Source of the DNA: Streptomyces flavochromogenes
GTDB lineage: Bacteria > Actinomycetota > Actinomycetes > Streptomycetales > Streptomycetaceae
NCBI RefSeq assembly: GCF_000717595.1
Contig: NZ_JNZO01000037.1
Coordinates: 1 to 64,000 of the forward strand
Length of the DNA stretch: 64,000 bases
Direction of reading: 5' to 3'
Below the pieces are notes generated by a model. It was not told the origin of the DNA. It did no database searches and worked only from the letters and a program-made list of their open reading frames with translations. Made by a program: the position numbers and the translations under genes. Shown piece by piece: positions 8,589 through 16,540 of this stretch; the stretch's first letter is position 1, and each line of letters opens with the position of its first letter.

Positions 8589-8927
8589 GCGCTTTGCTCC
8601 CGCGCTCGCCCGTCCCGGGCCTCACCTGCGGCACCAGCGTGTCGGCATCCACGTTACGAAGAGACTGCCCCAGGGCACTCGTGCCTCTCATCAGTGATCT
8701 GCCCATGCCTCCGAAACCGGCGACACCACCGATGAGCCGGGCCACCATGCGCACGGGCGATCTCGTGGCGTGCAGACCACGAAGATCCGCCTGGCGGCCG
8801 ACAGCTGATGCCGTCCTCTGGCCTTCGTCCCCCCGTCAGGCTGGTAACGCCCCGGCATTACCCGAGGTGATGGCGAGGATCCGGGTGCCCCGGCCGGCCG
8901 ACTGCCGTGGACTGACCAGGAAGCAGT
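8589..8927. other. Intergenic stretch without a recognisable gene
   Basis: This lies between the IS110 fragment and the terminator of the DUF11 pseudogene. A short minus-strand frame (RLIGGVAGFGGMGRSLMRG) has moderate coding bias but no identifiable family. Confidence 0.3.
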
Positions 8928-8957
8928 GCCCCACCCCTTTCCGGCAGGGAGTGGGGC
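8928..8957 (-). terminator. Intrinsic terminator after the DUF11 pseudogene
   Basis: GCCCCAC (8928-8934) pairs with GTGGGGC (8951-8957), and the stem extends inward with CCCT/AGGG after a one-base bulge, closing a TTCCGGC loop. It lies about 40 bp past the inferred original stop of the minus-strand DUF11 gene. There is no U-tract, which is common in Streptomyces. Confidence 0.6.
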
Positions 8958-8999
8958 GCAAGTGCGTTCTCTGCCGCATGTCGCCCGACTGCCTTGTCC

Positions 9000-9615
9000 T
9001 CAGAGAGCGTTGATTCCGAGGGTCTGCTGGCTGGCATTGCTGGTGTTGGGCTGTTGATGTTGTTGTTGGTTGTGATGTTGTTGAAGAACGGGAGGACGCC
9101 GCTGAGGTTGATGGTCAGGATCGATCCGTCACCCCCGTCGCAGTCGCCGCCGGTGATGGTCGTGGAGTCACTTGCCGCGCTGGAGGGACTTCCGCTGCCG
9201 GAAACGGTGGCCGTGTTGATGACCGTGCAGGGAGCGTTGGACGCGACGTCGACGGTCACCGTGCCCGTGTAGGTCACCCCGGGTTGCAGAGCGAGTTCGT
9301 TCTCGCAATTGATCGCGCCGGGCTCGGTGAAACAGCCGAATGCCTAGTCGGTCCACTCGACGCCGCTCAGCGTCAGCCCTTCCGGGAGGACGTCCCTGAC
9401 CTCGACGTTCAGCGCATCTTCGTTGCCGCTGTTGGTCACGGTGATGGTGTAGACCCCTTGCCCGCCTCGGGCGAAGTCTCCTTCGTGGGTCTTCGTGATG
9501 TCCAACTCCACCACGGCGTAAGCGGGTGAGGCTCTTACGGCAAACGGCAGCGCGACGCCAAGACTCAGCACGTCGCAAGGGCGGACATTCGCCGCCTCAG
9601 TGCGTGTCGTGTCAT
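9000..9615 (-). pseudogene. Secreted DUF11-domain protein, broken three times
   Basis: An original protein of about 200 residues can be reconstructed. It starts at the ATG at 9615 (MTRHALRRRMSALATC, with GGAG upstream) and a one-base shift leads into the rest of the signal peptide (LSLGVALPFAVRASPAYA). The DUF11 fold follows: VVELDITKTHEGDFARGGQ, then VYTITVTNSGNEDALNVEV, VLPEGLTLSGVEWTD and PGVTYTGTVTVDVASNA. An in-frame TAG (9344-9346) cuts the domain in two. Near the end another one-base shift after NNNINS restores the likely C-terminus NTSNASQQTLGINAL and a stop at 9000-9002. DUF11 proteins are surface or secreted repeat proteins. Confidence 0.75.
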
Positions 9616-9829
9616 GTCCGGTCACTCCTGTCTCACGCGTGTGAGCATCGAAAGCGGTCACCGTGGCGGATGCCGGGCTGGCTCTGGCCGCACTGGGGTG
9701 GGTGGGTGGTGGCTGTGTATGTGGGGCGAGTGCGGGGGCCTGACGCACCTGCCCGGCGCGGCAACAGGGCGCAGTCAGCCAGCCCGGCCGACCGCAAGGT
9801 GCTCTCTGGCAACCGGCTTCGGCGATTTG

Positions 9830-9935
9830 GAAGGCGGCGGCCGCTATCCGGCTCATCAGGCCCGCGAACGCTTCCTGCCAGCGGGCAGGGTCTACGCTGT
9901 GACCTGCGGCCACCGTACGATCGTTTGTCTTCACA
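9830..9935 (-). pseudogene. IS701-like transposase N-terminal fragment
   Basis: The minus-strand peptide DRTVAAGHSVDPARWQEAFA, continuing GLMSRIA, matches the usual N-terminus of IS701-type transposases. After MSRIA the match stops abruptly, where RVEPRRRAR would be expected. About 35 codons remain and no element ends are seen. Confidence 0.5.
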
Positions 9936-10022
9936 CACCGATGATCAATGGTTGCCGCTCCCGGCTCCACGGCGCATCAGGGTCGCGCAGCGTCTGCCTG
10001 CCGTCCTGTATCTGGAGGACTT

Positions 10023-10427
10023 GTGCAACGTGGCGAAGTCTGGTGGGTTCAGTTCGACGAGCGGAGGCTGGTCGTACTGCTGTCGGGAGAGGACACCTCC
10101 GGGATCCGGGTGATGCAGGTCGTCGCTCCGGCAAGCGTGGACATCAGCGGTCTGGGCATCGAAGTGATGGTGGGCGCCGGTGAAGGGCTGCCGTTCGAAG
10201 GGGTGCTGCGGCTCGCGTTCCCGCGTCCCGGCTTCACCCCGTGCACGTGGCTGACCACTGTGTCCCCGGACGACCTGATAGAGCGGCAAGCCGTCCTGTC
10301 CTCCGCGAAGCTCAGCGAGATTGACGAAGCTCTCCAACTCGCCGAACAAGCGCAGGAGCGAACCCCGGCAACCTCCGCGAAGCTCAGCGAGATAAGGGAC
10401 ACCCTCCATCTCGGTGAACTCGGGTAG
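10023..10427 (+). CDS. PemK/MazF-family toxin-like protein with duplicated tail
   Basis: The 134-residue protein starts MQRGEVWWVQFDERRLVVLL, the hallmark N-terminus of MazF/PemK ribonuclease toxins (RGEVWWV). It continues with a beta-barrel core (VMQVVAPASVDISGLGIEV, GLPFEGVLRLAFPRPG, CTWLTTVSPDDLIER). MazF toxins cut single-stranded mRNA, but the activity of this one is unproven. The C-terminal helix (SAKLSEIDEALQLAE) is followed by a diverged copy (SAKLSEIRDTLHLGE), made by an in-frame 72-bp duplication. GGAGG lies only 4 bases before the GTG. No antitoxin gene is visible on either side, so it may be solitary or have lost its partner. Confidence 0.72.
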   Translation: MQRGEVWWVQFDERRLVVLLSGEDTSGIRVMQVVAPASVDISGLGIEVMVGAGEGLPFEGVLRLAFPRPGFTPCTWLTTVSPDDLIERQAVLSSAKLSEIDEALQLAEQAQERTPATSAKLSEIRDTLHLGELG

Positions 10428-11040
10428 ACGAAGAAGAAGCCGACGCCCGCGACGGCGTGGGCGGTCTCGGGCGAGTAGTCCACGCTGGCCACCTGCCGCC
10501 TCGGTGCCCCTTCACCACCGAGATCACGATCTACGGGTGAAGTACTAACTGGTGGTTTGACATTGACTAATGAAGGCTGAGTGCAGGCGTGGCTGGGCCT
10601 TCGAGAGGGGATGTGGTGCGCCATCGACGGGCTTGCGTCGCAGACGGACACGCGCACGCTGTTCGCCGTGGTGCCGAGACCGCGAGCCTGACCTCAGCGA
10701 TACGTAGCTGCGGCGCAGCGAGTCGCGGCGCCCCCGGGCAAGCCGGTGGCAGCTGCCTCAGCCGGAGATCCGACCTGTCAGCTGCTGGTGAGCCGGGCTC
10801 TGCCCTTACTGCAGCGACACACCCCTGCGGACGATTGATCCCGCGGACGATCCTCACCATGAAACACGCGCAGCTGCCGCCGTAAGCGCGCGCATGCGAG
10901 CGGTGCGCATCCTCCGCCGGAGGCTGCCGATGCTGTCTCCAGCGCAGGCCCTCGAGTACGTGAGTGCGTTGCTGCACGCCAGCGCCCCAACCCACCTTGT
11001 GGCTGTGGCTGTTGAACAACTCATCGAACCTATGAACCAG
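10428..11040. other. About 600 bp without a confident gene
   Basis: On the minus strand about 10430-10500 reads VASVDYSPETAHAVAGVGFF with good codon bias, so it may be a short remnant of an unknown gene. The rest shows no coding signal and is likely decayed DNA ahead of the promoter of the membrane protein/regulator pair. Confidence 0.3.
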
Positions 11041-11051
11041 TGCTCGTCGGC

Positions 11052-11076
11052 AAGTAGTTGCTACTATGGAAAGTAG
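11052..11076 (+). promoter_or_regulatory. Probable operator upstream of the membrane protein/regulator operon
   Basis: AGTAG-TTG-CTACT (11053-11065) is a perfect 5-bp inverted repeat, and a third half-site AAGTAG follows at 11071-11076. TACTAT (11062-11067) could serve as a -10 box. The site lies 50-70 bp before the first start codon. A winged-helix repressor encoded second in the operon is the obvious candidate to bind it. Confidence 0.45.
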
Positions 11077-11125
11077 ATGCCGGAGCGAAAAGAACCTGCT
11101 TCGGCGGTGATGGGAGGGGCGTGCC

Positions 11126-11542
11126 ATGTGGGAACAGGCTGATGCAGCCGCCGCATTGAAGGGGACGGCGCGGATCGAGGCGACCGTGCGGGTGCGAAGC
11201 CGCTGGTATGTGGGCTACCTGTGGCTGTTCGCCGTCTGGCAGCTGGTCCTCGTTCCTGCTGTGCTGCTGTGGCGCGGACCGACGGGTGCGCTGGTCAGCG
11301 CACTTGCAAATGCCCTCGTGGTGGTGGGGTTGTCTCTGTTCGCCATACGTCAGCCGGTGACTCCGCGTGGTTACGGCGGCCTGCACCTCAAAGTGATTGG
11401 TGCTTGGACGGCGGCCTACGTTCCGGCCCTCGTGCTCGGCTTCACGGTCTTCGCGAGCAGTGTCGCCTTCGCCGCCGTGGCTGCTTTCGTATGCGCACTG
11501 CCGGCTTCCGCGGCGGCCTGGCGGGAAGCGCGCACCGCATGA
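11126..11542 (+). CDS. Four-helix membrane protein, function unknown
   Basis: The 138-residue protein has four predicted transmembrane helices (about residues 30-50, 55-75, 90-110 and 112-132) and an Arg-rich N-terminus. The ATG at 11126 follows GGAGGGG at 6 bases. Its stop overlaps the start of the regulator gene by four bases (ATGA), so the two are translated together. Small integral membrane proteins paired with such regulators occur widely in Streptomyces, but I cannot name a function. Confidence 0.75.
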   Translation: MWEQADAAAALKGTARIEATVRVRSRWYVGYLWLFAVWQLVLVPAVLLWRGPTGALVSALANALVVVGLSLFAIRQPVTPRGYGGLHLKVIGAWTAAYVPALVLGFTVFASSVAFAAVAAFVCALPASAAAWREARTA

Positions 11543-11874
11543 TGTCGGAAGCCTCGGTCGGCGCGGGGCAGGGCTCTCATCCGCGACACGACCTCGCTCC
11601 TCTTCTGGCGTCGGCTGTGCGTCTGTCGATTGTCGCGGCTCTCGCTGCTGTGGAGAAGGCCGAGTTCGCCTACGTGCGGGATCTCGTGGAGATCACCGAT
11701 TCCGCCTTGTCGAAACAGGTCTCGCGCCTGGAGCAAGCGGGCTGGGTGACAGTCGAGAAGGGGCAGGTCGGACGTCGGCCGCGGACCTGGCTGCGTCTGA
11801 CCGAGGACGGAGCAGATGCCTACCGGCGCCACCTTGCCGCGCTGGCGGCAATCGCGGGCCCACTCCGACGATAG
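11539..11874 (+). CDS. Winged-helix transcriptional regulator (MarR/HTH_34 type)
   Basis: The 111-residue protein is a winged helix-turn-helix domain with little else. It contains VRLSIVAALAAVEKAEFAYV, the recognition region ITDSALSKQVSRLEQAGWVT, and a wing VEKGQVGRRPRTWLRLTEDG. This fits the stand-alone ArsR/MarR-like family (HTH_34) found in actinobacteria. The start overlaps the upstream stop (ATGA). It probably represses its own operon through the AGTAG/CTACT palindrome at 11053-11065. No ligand-binding residues can be assigned. Confidence 0.82.
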   Translation: MMSEASVGAGQGSHPRHDLAPLLASAVRLSIVAALAAVEKAEFAYVRDLVEITDSALSKQVSRLEQAGWVTVEKGQVGRRPRTWLRLTEDGADAYRRHLAALAAIAGPLRR

Positions 11875-11884
11875 TGTGGCGACA

Positions 11885-12125
11885 GCATGATGTGACGCTG
11901 TCATCCGCGACGGCGACGGCGACATCGTCACCGTCCGGTCAGGGCGCCATTGGTCTAGGAGACATCGTCGCGACCATGCTGGACGGCGAAGCCACGGTCA
12001 AGCGCCTGCGCCGCGAGAACGGCCAGGTCTGACCGCCGATGCCTCACAACACGGCGTACCGACGGCTCCCCTGCGAAGTTGCCACTGTTCTCGGCAAGGT
12101 AGTCGCCGTCCTGCGCGCGCTCTGA
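11885..12125 (+). pseudogene. LexA/S24 C-terminal domain fragment
   Basis: Plus-strand peptides match the C-terminal protease domain of LexA. DAVIRDGDGDIVTVRS (about 11890-11940, one frame) is followed in another frame by GLGDIVATMLDGEATVKRLR, which carries the Lys of the Ser-Lys dyad. After ENGQV a TGA (12030-12032) sits where LexA has the Trp of VWLMPHN, and the frame continues MPHNTAYRRLP, then VATVLGKVVAVLRAL and a stop. One TGG-to-TGA change and at least one frameshift inactivate it. The DNA-binding half is absent, so this is a remnant, not the SOS repressor. Confidence 0.7.
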
Positions 12126-12247
12126 CTCAGAGGGCCCCGCGCCGTCGGCGGGCTGCCCGCCACGATACGGCGCAGGCGCCAGCTCCTTCACGGGTCGACA
12201 GGATCGGCACCCAGTACCAGCACGACGACGGTACCCACCTTGACCTG

Positions 12248-12544
12248 ATGCCCGGATCACGTGTGCCTGGACGGACCTGGACGGTCCGTGTCACCGGCCT
12301 CGCCGACCACACCATGTCCGTCACCTGCAGCACCGCCGGATGTCAGATGCCGCCCCGCTCGAAGGACACCGCGAGCATGCGCCGTTTCGCCGCAGAGCAC
12401 GTTAGAGCCCATGGCCGGTCGGCCTCCCCTGCTCCCTCGGTCCTGGTAGCGGGCGGGTCCTCCTTGCCGGAGGCCGCTCCTGATCTCTCACCGGGGCGAC
12501 GTCGTCCTCACGGTTACCACCGCCCTCGCCGGTCACGAAGCTGA
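12248..12544 (+). pseudogene. Possible fragment of a conserved actinobacterial protein
   Basis: The segment VTCSTAGCQMPPRSKDTASM followed by RRFAAEHVRAHGR resembles a cysteine-containing motif I remember from actinobacterial proteins of unknown function. Upstream WTVRVTGLADHTM is in the same frame. The reading frame has no good ribosome-binding site and loses coding character after about 12440. It is treated as a remnant; a small intact gene cannot be excluded. Confidence 0.3.
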
Positions 12545-12845
12545 TCTGGGCGACGCTCTCGCCAAGCCGGTGCGCAGTGGTCGCCCGGGACCAGCGAGAG
12601 GCTGCACGTCCTTCGTACTCCCGGTACTCCGCTGCCTGCACTCCGCCTGCAGCCCTTCCCGCCACGGAGCATCAGGACGGCACGGTCCTGGGAACTTATG
12701 GAGGTTCCGTTGCCGCCGATCTTCCTCCGCGGCCGACAGCCGGGCGACCCGGTTACACCACAACGCAGGCCCTCGTTCTGACGGACTGTGGACGGACTCC
12801 GGGGGAAGTTCGGCACGGGCGCGCCGCTCGTGCAGAATGTGGCGC

Positions 12846-13250
12846 ATGCCCGACCACCTCGAACTCGAACTCGCCGGCGCCGCGATCCGCGTGGAACTCG
12901 CCGGCGTCGGAGAGCCGGCCCCCGCACTCGCGACGGCCGCCCCCTCCGAAGACGCCGCCGACCTGCCGGAAGGCTTCGGCGCAGTCATTCCGGTCGCCCG
13001 CGGGCGACGGGCCGCCGTGCTCGCCCAGGACGTGCTCCAGTCCGCCCTGCGGCCGCTCGGCCCGCTGCTCGAAGAGGTCCACACAGCGGTCACCGCCACC
13101 GCGCACCCGCCTCAGGAGTTGACGGTCGAGTTCGGCATCCAGATCGGCCAGGACCTCAAGCTCGGAATCGTCGGCGCCAACGGCCAGGCGACCATGACTG
13201 TCAGCGCCACCTGGCAGAACCAGGGCACCGGCGACACCTCCGCGGCGTAG
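12846..13250 (+). CDS. Trypco1-like (CU044_2847 family) protein
   Basis: The 134-residue protein opens LELELAGAAIRVELAG and contains QELTVEFGIQIGQDLKLGIV, close to its C-terminus (ATMTVSATWQNQG). This two-part beta-rich pattern is that of the trypsin-co-occurring domain 1 (CU044_2847 family), found beside trypsin-like proteases in conflict operons. Its role is thought to be regulatory or structural. The ATG at 12846 was chosen from the family N-terminus; an ATG three codons earlier is also possible. It is the first of four coupled genes, with 3 bp to the protease gene. Confidence 0.8.
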   Translation: MPDHLELELAGAAIRVELAGVGEPAPALATAAPSEDAADLPEGFGAVIPVARGRRAAVLAQDVLQSALRPLGPLLEEVHTAVTATAHPPQELTVEFGIQIGQDLKLGIVGANGQATMTVSATWQNQGTGDTSAA

Positions 13251-13253
13251 CCG

Positions 13254-15458
13254 ATGGGCTGGTTCAGTCGGCCGGCAGCGCCGGTCTCCCACGCCGCGCT
13301 GCTTCGCGAAGGCGACAGCAAGGCGGCCGGAGCCGCCGCGCTCCTCTCGCCGAACCACCTGCTGACCTGCGCACACGTCGTCAACGACGCGGTGGGGCGG
13401 GACCTGCTCTGCGCCGAACGCCCCACCGGCGAGAAGTCTCTGAGAATCGCTTTCCACGGCTCCGGCAAGACCTCTCGGTACGGCTTGGCCCGGCTGTCGG
13501 TCTGGGTGGCGCCCGAGCCACGGTCGGGCGATGTCGTGTGGGACGGCGATCTGGCGGTGCTCGAGCTGGAGGAGACGGCTCCCGAGTGGGCCACCCCCGT
13601 GGTGTGGCGGGACATGACCGAGGGGTTGGAGCTCCGCGCCTGGCACGGCGGCGGTGTCGGCATCACCTACGCCGACACCGTGGCCGGCTTCCGGGACGGC
13701 CCCGGCTGCTACCTCGACGGCTCCCTGACCGGCGCCGCCATCGGACCCGGCTACAGCGGCGGCCCCCTGCGGGTGAAGTCCGACCGCACCGTCGCCGGAC
13801 TCGTCATCGCCCAGGTGATGCCCGGCCAGGACCCTTTGCGGGCACAGGAGACCGTCCGGCGCAGCTGGGCCTTGCCCTGGCAGACGGTGCGGGAGCGCCT
13901 GACCCGCGCGGGCGCCCACGACATCCTCGCCGGATGTGAGGTCGTCACGCCGGATCACCTCGCCTGTACGGGGCCGGCCGAGGACTCCGTACGCCAGCTG
14001 GTCCCGCTGCTGCGGGCCCTGCTGGACGACACGGCGCGCCGTGCCGACCACTGCAGGCACCTCGCCGCCGGCCTCGGTCTGGAGGCGCCCTCGGGTGGCG
14101 AGCATTCGGCGCCCACGCTGGACGAGCTGGCCACGCTGTTGCTCACGGAGGAACGAGCACTCGCCACTCTGACGGAGTCGCTGACTCCCGTGGTCGGCGG
14201 CCACGGCGGCGACCGCACAAGGCTGAACGGCCTGTTGGCGCTCGGCCGCGTCGAGCCCGCGGTCAGGCTGCTCTCCACCACCGAACACGAGCAGCTGCAC
14301 ACCGCCCTGCTCAAGGTCGCCGTGGACGAGCCGGAGCTGATTCCGCGCGCGGCGCAGGAGGCCCTGCGGCTCCTGGAACTCCCGGAAGCCCTGACGCGCT
14401 CTCCCCGCCTGGCTCAGACGGACGTCGACGCCGTCGTACGGGCGCTGGAGGAGTACCCGGACGGTCGCGCCGCCACGGCAGGATCGCTGCCCGTCCCCGC
14501 GCTGCTCCGGCTTGCGGAGTTCGTGGCTGCCGCCGTCGCCGACCCGGACCGACGGTGGTGGCTGCGCGCCTGGTGCGAACGTGTCGCCGGACGCCTGGGC
14601 ATCAGCGTCGCCGCGCTCGCGGAACGCCGCGCGGACGCCGAGGCATGGGCCGCCCGCGTCCCCGCGCCCGTCACGCAGGTCATCGTGCGGCTCCACCGGG
14701 CGGGAGACGTCGATCCGGACCGCTTCCTGTGCGAGATCTGGCTCGGCCACAAAGGCGGCGCGCGCACGGCGGTGGCCACCCCGGAAGGCCCTCTGGCGTC
14801 GGGGGAGATCGGGCGGCTGATACGTCAGACGGCGGACGGCAGCGAGGCGGAGAGCGGCCGTGCTCCGACGCGCGTCGACGTGGTGGTGAAAGCCGACGGA
14901 CTGGACATCCCCGTCGACGAGTGGGACACGGGCAACGTACTGGGGGACCTCTTCCCCGAACTCGCCGAACCGGGCAAGCCGCTGGGCGGCCGCTACCAGG
15001 TCACGCTGCGCTGCCCCGACTTGACCAGCCGTGTTCCTACGGCGGCGAGCGAAATGCGCAGACGCTGGGCGGTCGGGGGCGAGGGGACACTTGTCGTCGA
15101 CGAGTCGTGCCACGACATCACGAGCCTGCACGAACTCCTGGACGAGCCCCACCGCGACACCGCGCGGGTCGTCCTCCACGGGCCGCCGGAGCGACGACCG
15201 CAGCTCCTCACGGTGTGCCTGGCCATGGGAGTGCCCGTCGTGCTGTGGGACCGAGACGCCGAGTCGCATAAGGACGCGCCCCGGATGGACCCCCTCGACC
15301 CCAGCGGCCCCCTCGACAAGCTCCCTCGACGACTTCAGGAGTTCCGAATGTCGCAGTACGCCGCTTCGGCCTCGGACGGGGTGGCGCGACCTGCCCTCAT
15401 CTGGGAGGAAGGCGAACTGGCGCTGCCAGGACCGCTGCGGCTGGCCGACCCGTCATGA
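13254..15458 (+). CDS. Trypsin-like serine protease fused to a VMAP-like C-terminal domain
   Basis: The product has 734 residues. Residues 20-220 are a trypsin-fold domain with the complete triad: His41 (LLTCAHVV), Asp99 (WDGDLAVLEL) and Ser168 (GPGYSGGPL). Residues 230-450 are a helical middle region. From about 465 to the end is a mixed domain (VIVRLHRAGDVDPDRFLCEI through PVVLWDRDAESHKDAP) that resembles the C-terminal domain of vWA-MoxR-associated proteins (VMAP-C). In such systems the ATPase and vWA proteins are proposed to control the effector, here a protease. There is no signal peptide, so the enzyme is probably cytoplasmic. The stop overlaps the next start (ATGA). Confidence 0.82.
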   Translation: MGWFSRPAAPVSHAALLREGDSKAAGAAALLSPNHLLTCAHVVNDAVGRDLLCAERPTGEKSLRIAFHGSGKTSRYGLARLSVWVAPEPRSGDVVWDGDLAVLELEETAPEWATPVVWRDMTEGLELRAWHGGGVGITYADTVAGFRDGPGCYLDGSLTGAAIGPGYSGGPLRVKSDRTVAGLVIAQVMPGQDPLRAQETVRRSWALPWQTVRERLTRAGAHDILAGCEVVTPDHLACTGPAEDSVRQLVPLLRALLDDTARRADHCRHLAAGLGLEAPSGGEHSAPTLDELATLLLTEERALATLTESLTPVVGGHGGDRTRLNGLLALGRVEPAVRLLSTTEHEQLHTALLKVAVDEPELIPRAAQEALRLLELPEALTRSPRLAQTDVDAVVRALEEYPDGRAATAGSLPVPALLRLAEFVAAAVADPDRRWWLRAWCERVAGRLGISVAALAERRADAEAWAARVPAPVTQVIVRLHRAGDVDPDRFLCEIWLGHKGGARTAVATPEGPLASGEIGRLIRQTADGSEAESGRAPTRVDVVVKADGLDIPVDEWDTGNVLGDLFPELAEPGKPLGGRYQVTLRCPDLTSRVPTAASEMRRRWAVGGEGTLVVDESCHDITSLHELLDEPHRDTARVVLHGPPERRPQLLTVCLAMGVPVVLWDRDAESHKDAPRMDPLDPSGPLDKLPRRLQEFRMSQYAASASDGVARPALIWEEGELALPGPLRLADPS

Positions 15459-16540
15459 CGCACCCACCGAACCCCCGCACCATGGAGAAGGACGGACACC
15501 CGATGACGGCCCACGAACCCCACGGGCAGCAGGACACGGCCGACGAGCGGCGGGACGCCGACTGGCGGCTGTTCAAGGGCGACGGCCGCGCCAGGACCAT
15601 CGCCTTCCCCGAGGCCCCGCCCTGGCGGCGGTTCGGCGGCGACGCGGACGGGGAGACGGACACCTCTCACCGCAACCGGCCCTATCTGATCGGCCCCCAG
15701 GAAGCGGACGTCGTCAACGCCGCACTGCTGCTCCGCCGACCGCTCCTCGTCACCGGACACCCCGGGACAGGCAAGTCGTCCCTGGCGTACGCCGTGGCCC
15801 ACGAGCTGTCCCTCGGTCCCGTCCTGCACTGGCCGGTCAACAGCCGCACCACACTCCAGGACGCGCTGTACCGCTACGACGCCATCGGCAGACTCCGCGA
15901 GACCAATATGAGTCGTGAACCCCACGGTGGTGACGGCCCCACGCCGCTGGACCCGGGCATCGGCTCGTACGTGCGGCTCGGCCCGCTCGGCACCGCCCTG
16001 GTGGCATCGGAGTCGCCTCGTGTGCTCCTCGTCGACGAACTCGACAAGGGCGACGTCGACCTGCCGAACGATCTGCTGAACGTCTTCGAGGAAGGCGAGT
16101 TCGAGATCCCCGAGCTCGCGCGGCTCCCCGAGGAACAGTCCTCGGTACGCGTGATGACTGCCGACTCCGGCAAATGGACCGACATCGTCCGTGGCCGCGT
16201 CCGCTGCTCCGAGTTCCCCGTCGTCATCATCACCAGCAACGGCGAACGGGACTTCCCGCCGGCCTTCCTGCGCCGCTGCGTCCGCCTCGACCTCCCGGAA
16301 CCGGACGAGGACCGACTGCGCGCCATCGTCTCCGCCCACCTCGATCCGAAGGACGGCACCGAATCCCACGGCACGCCCGAGATCGACGACCTGATGCGTG
16401 CCTTCCTCGCCCGCAGGGCGCGCGGTGAGCTCGCGACAGACCAGCTCCTCAACGCCGTGTTCCTCCGGCGTGGCGGCGTCGAACTCGACGCGGACGGGCT
16501 GCTGGACGCCGTCCTGCACCGGCTCGCACGCACTCTGTGA
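15455..16540 (+). CDS. MoxR-type AAA+ ATPase
   Basis: The 361-residue AAA+ protein carries a Walker A motif GHPGTGKSS (about residues 103-111), a Walker B motif RVLLVDELDKGD (about 188-199), a sensor-1 region VVIITSNGERDFPPAF and an arginine-finger-like FLRRCVRLDLPEPD. MoxR ATPases act as chaperones or remodelers together with vWA-domain partners, and a vWA-like protein is encoded immediately downstream. The start ATG overlaps the previous stop (ATGA); a second ATG at 15503 with AAGGACGG upstream is possible. The gene overlaps the next one by four bases (GTGA). Confidence 0.9.
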   Translation: MTHPPNPRTMEKDGHPMTAHEPHGQQDTADERRDADWRLFKGDGRARTIAFPEAPPWRRFGGDADGETDTSHRNRPYLIGPQEADVVNAALLLRRPLLVTGHPGTGKSSLAYAVAHELSLGPVLHWPVNSRTTLQDALYRYDAIGRLRETNMSREPHGGDGPTPLDPGIGSYVRLGPLGTALVASESPRVLLVDELDKGDVDLPNDLLNVFEEGEFEIPELARLPEEQSSVRVMTADSGKWTDIVRGRVRCSEFPVVIITSNGERDFPPAFLRRCVRLDLPEPDEDRLRAIVSAHLDPKDGTESHGTPEIDDLMRAFLARRARGELATDQLLNAVFLRRGGVELDADGLLDAVLHRLARTL

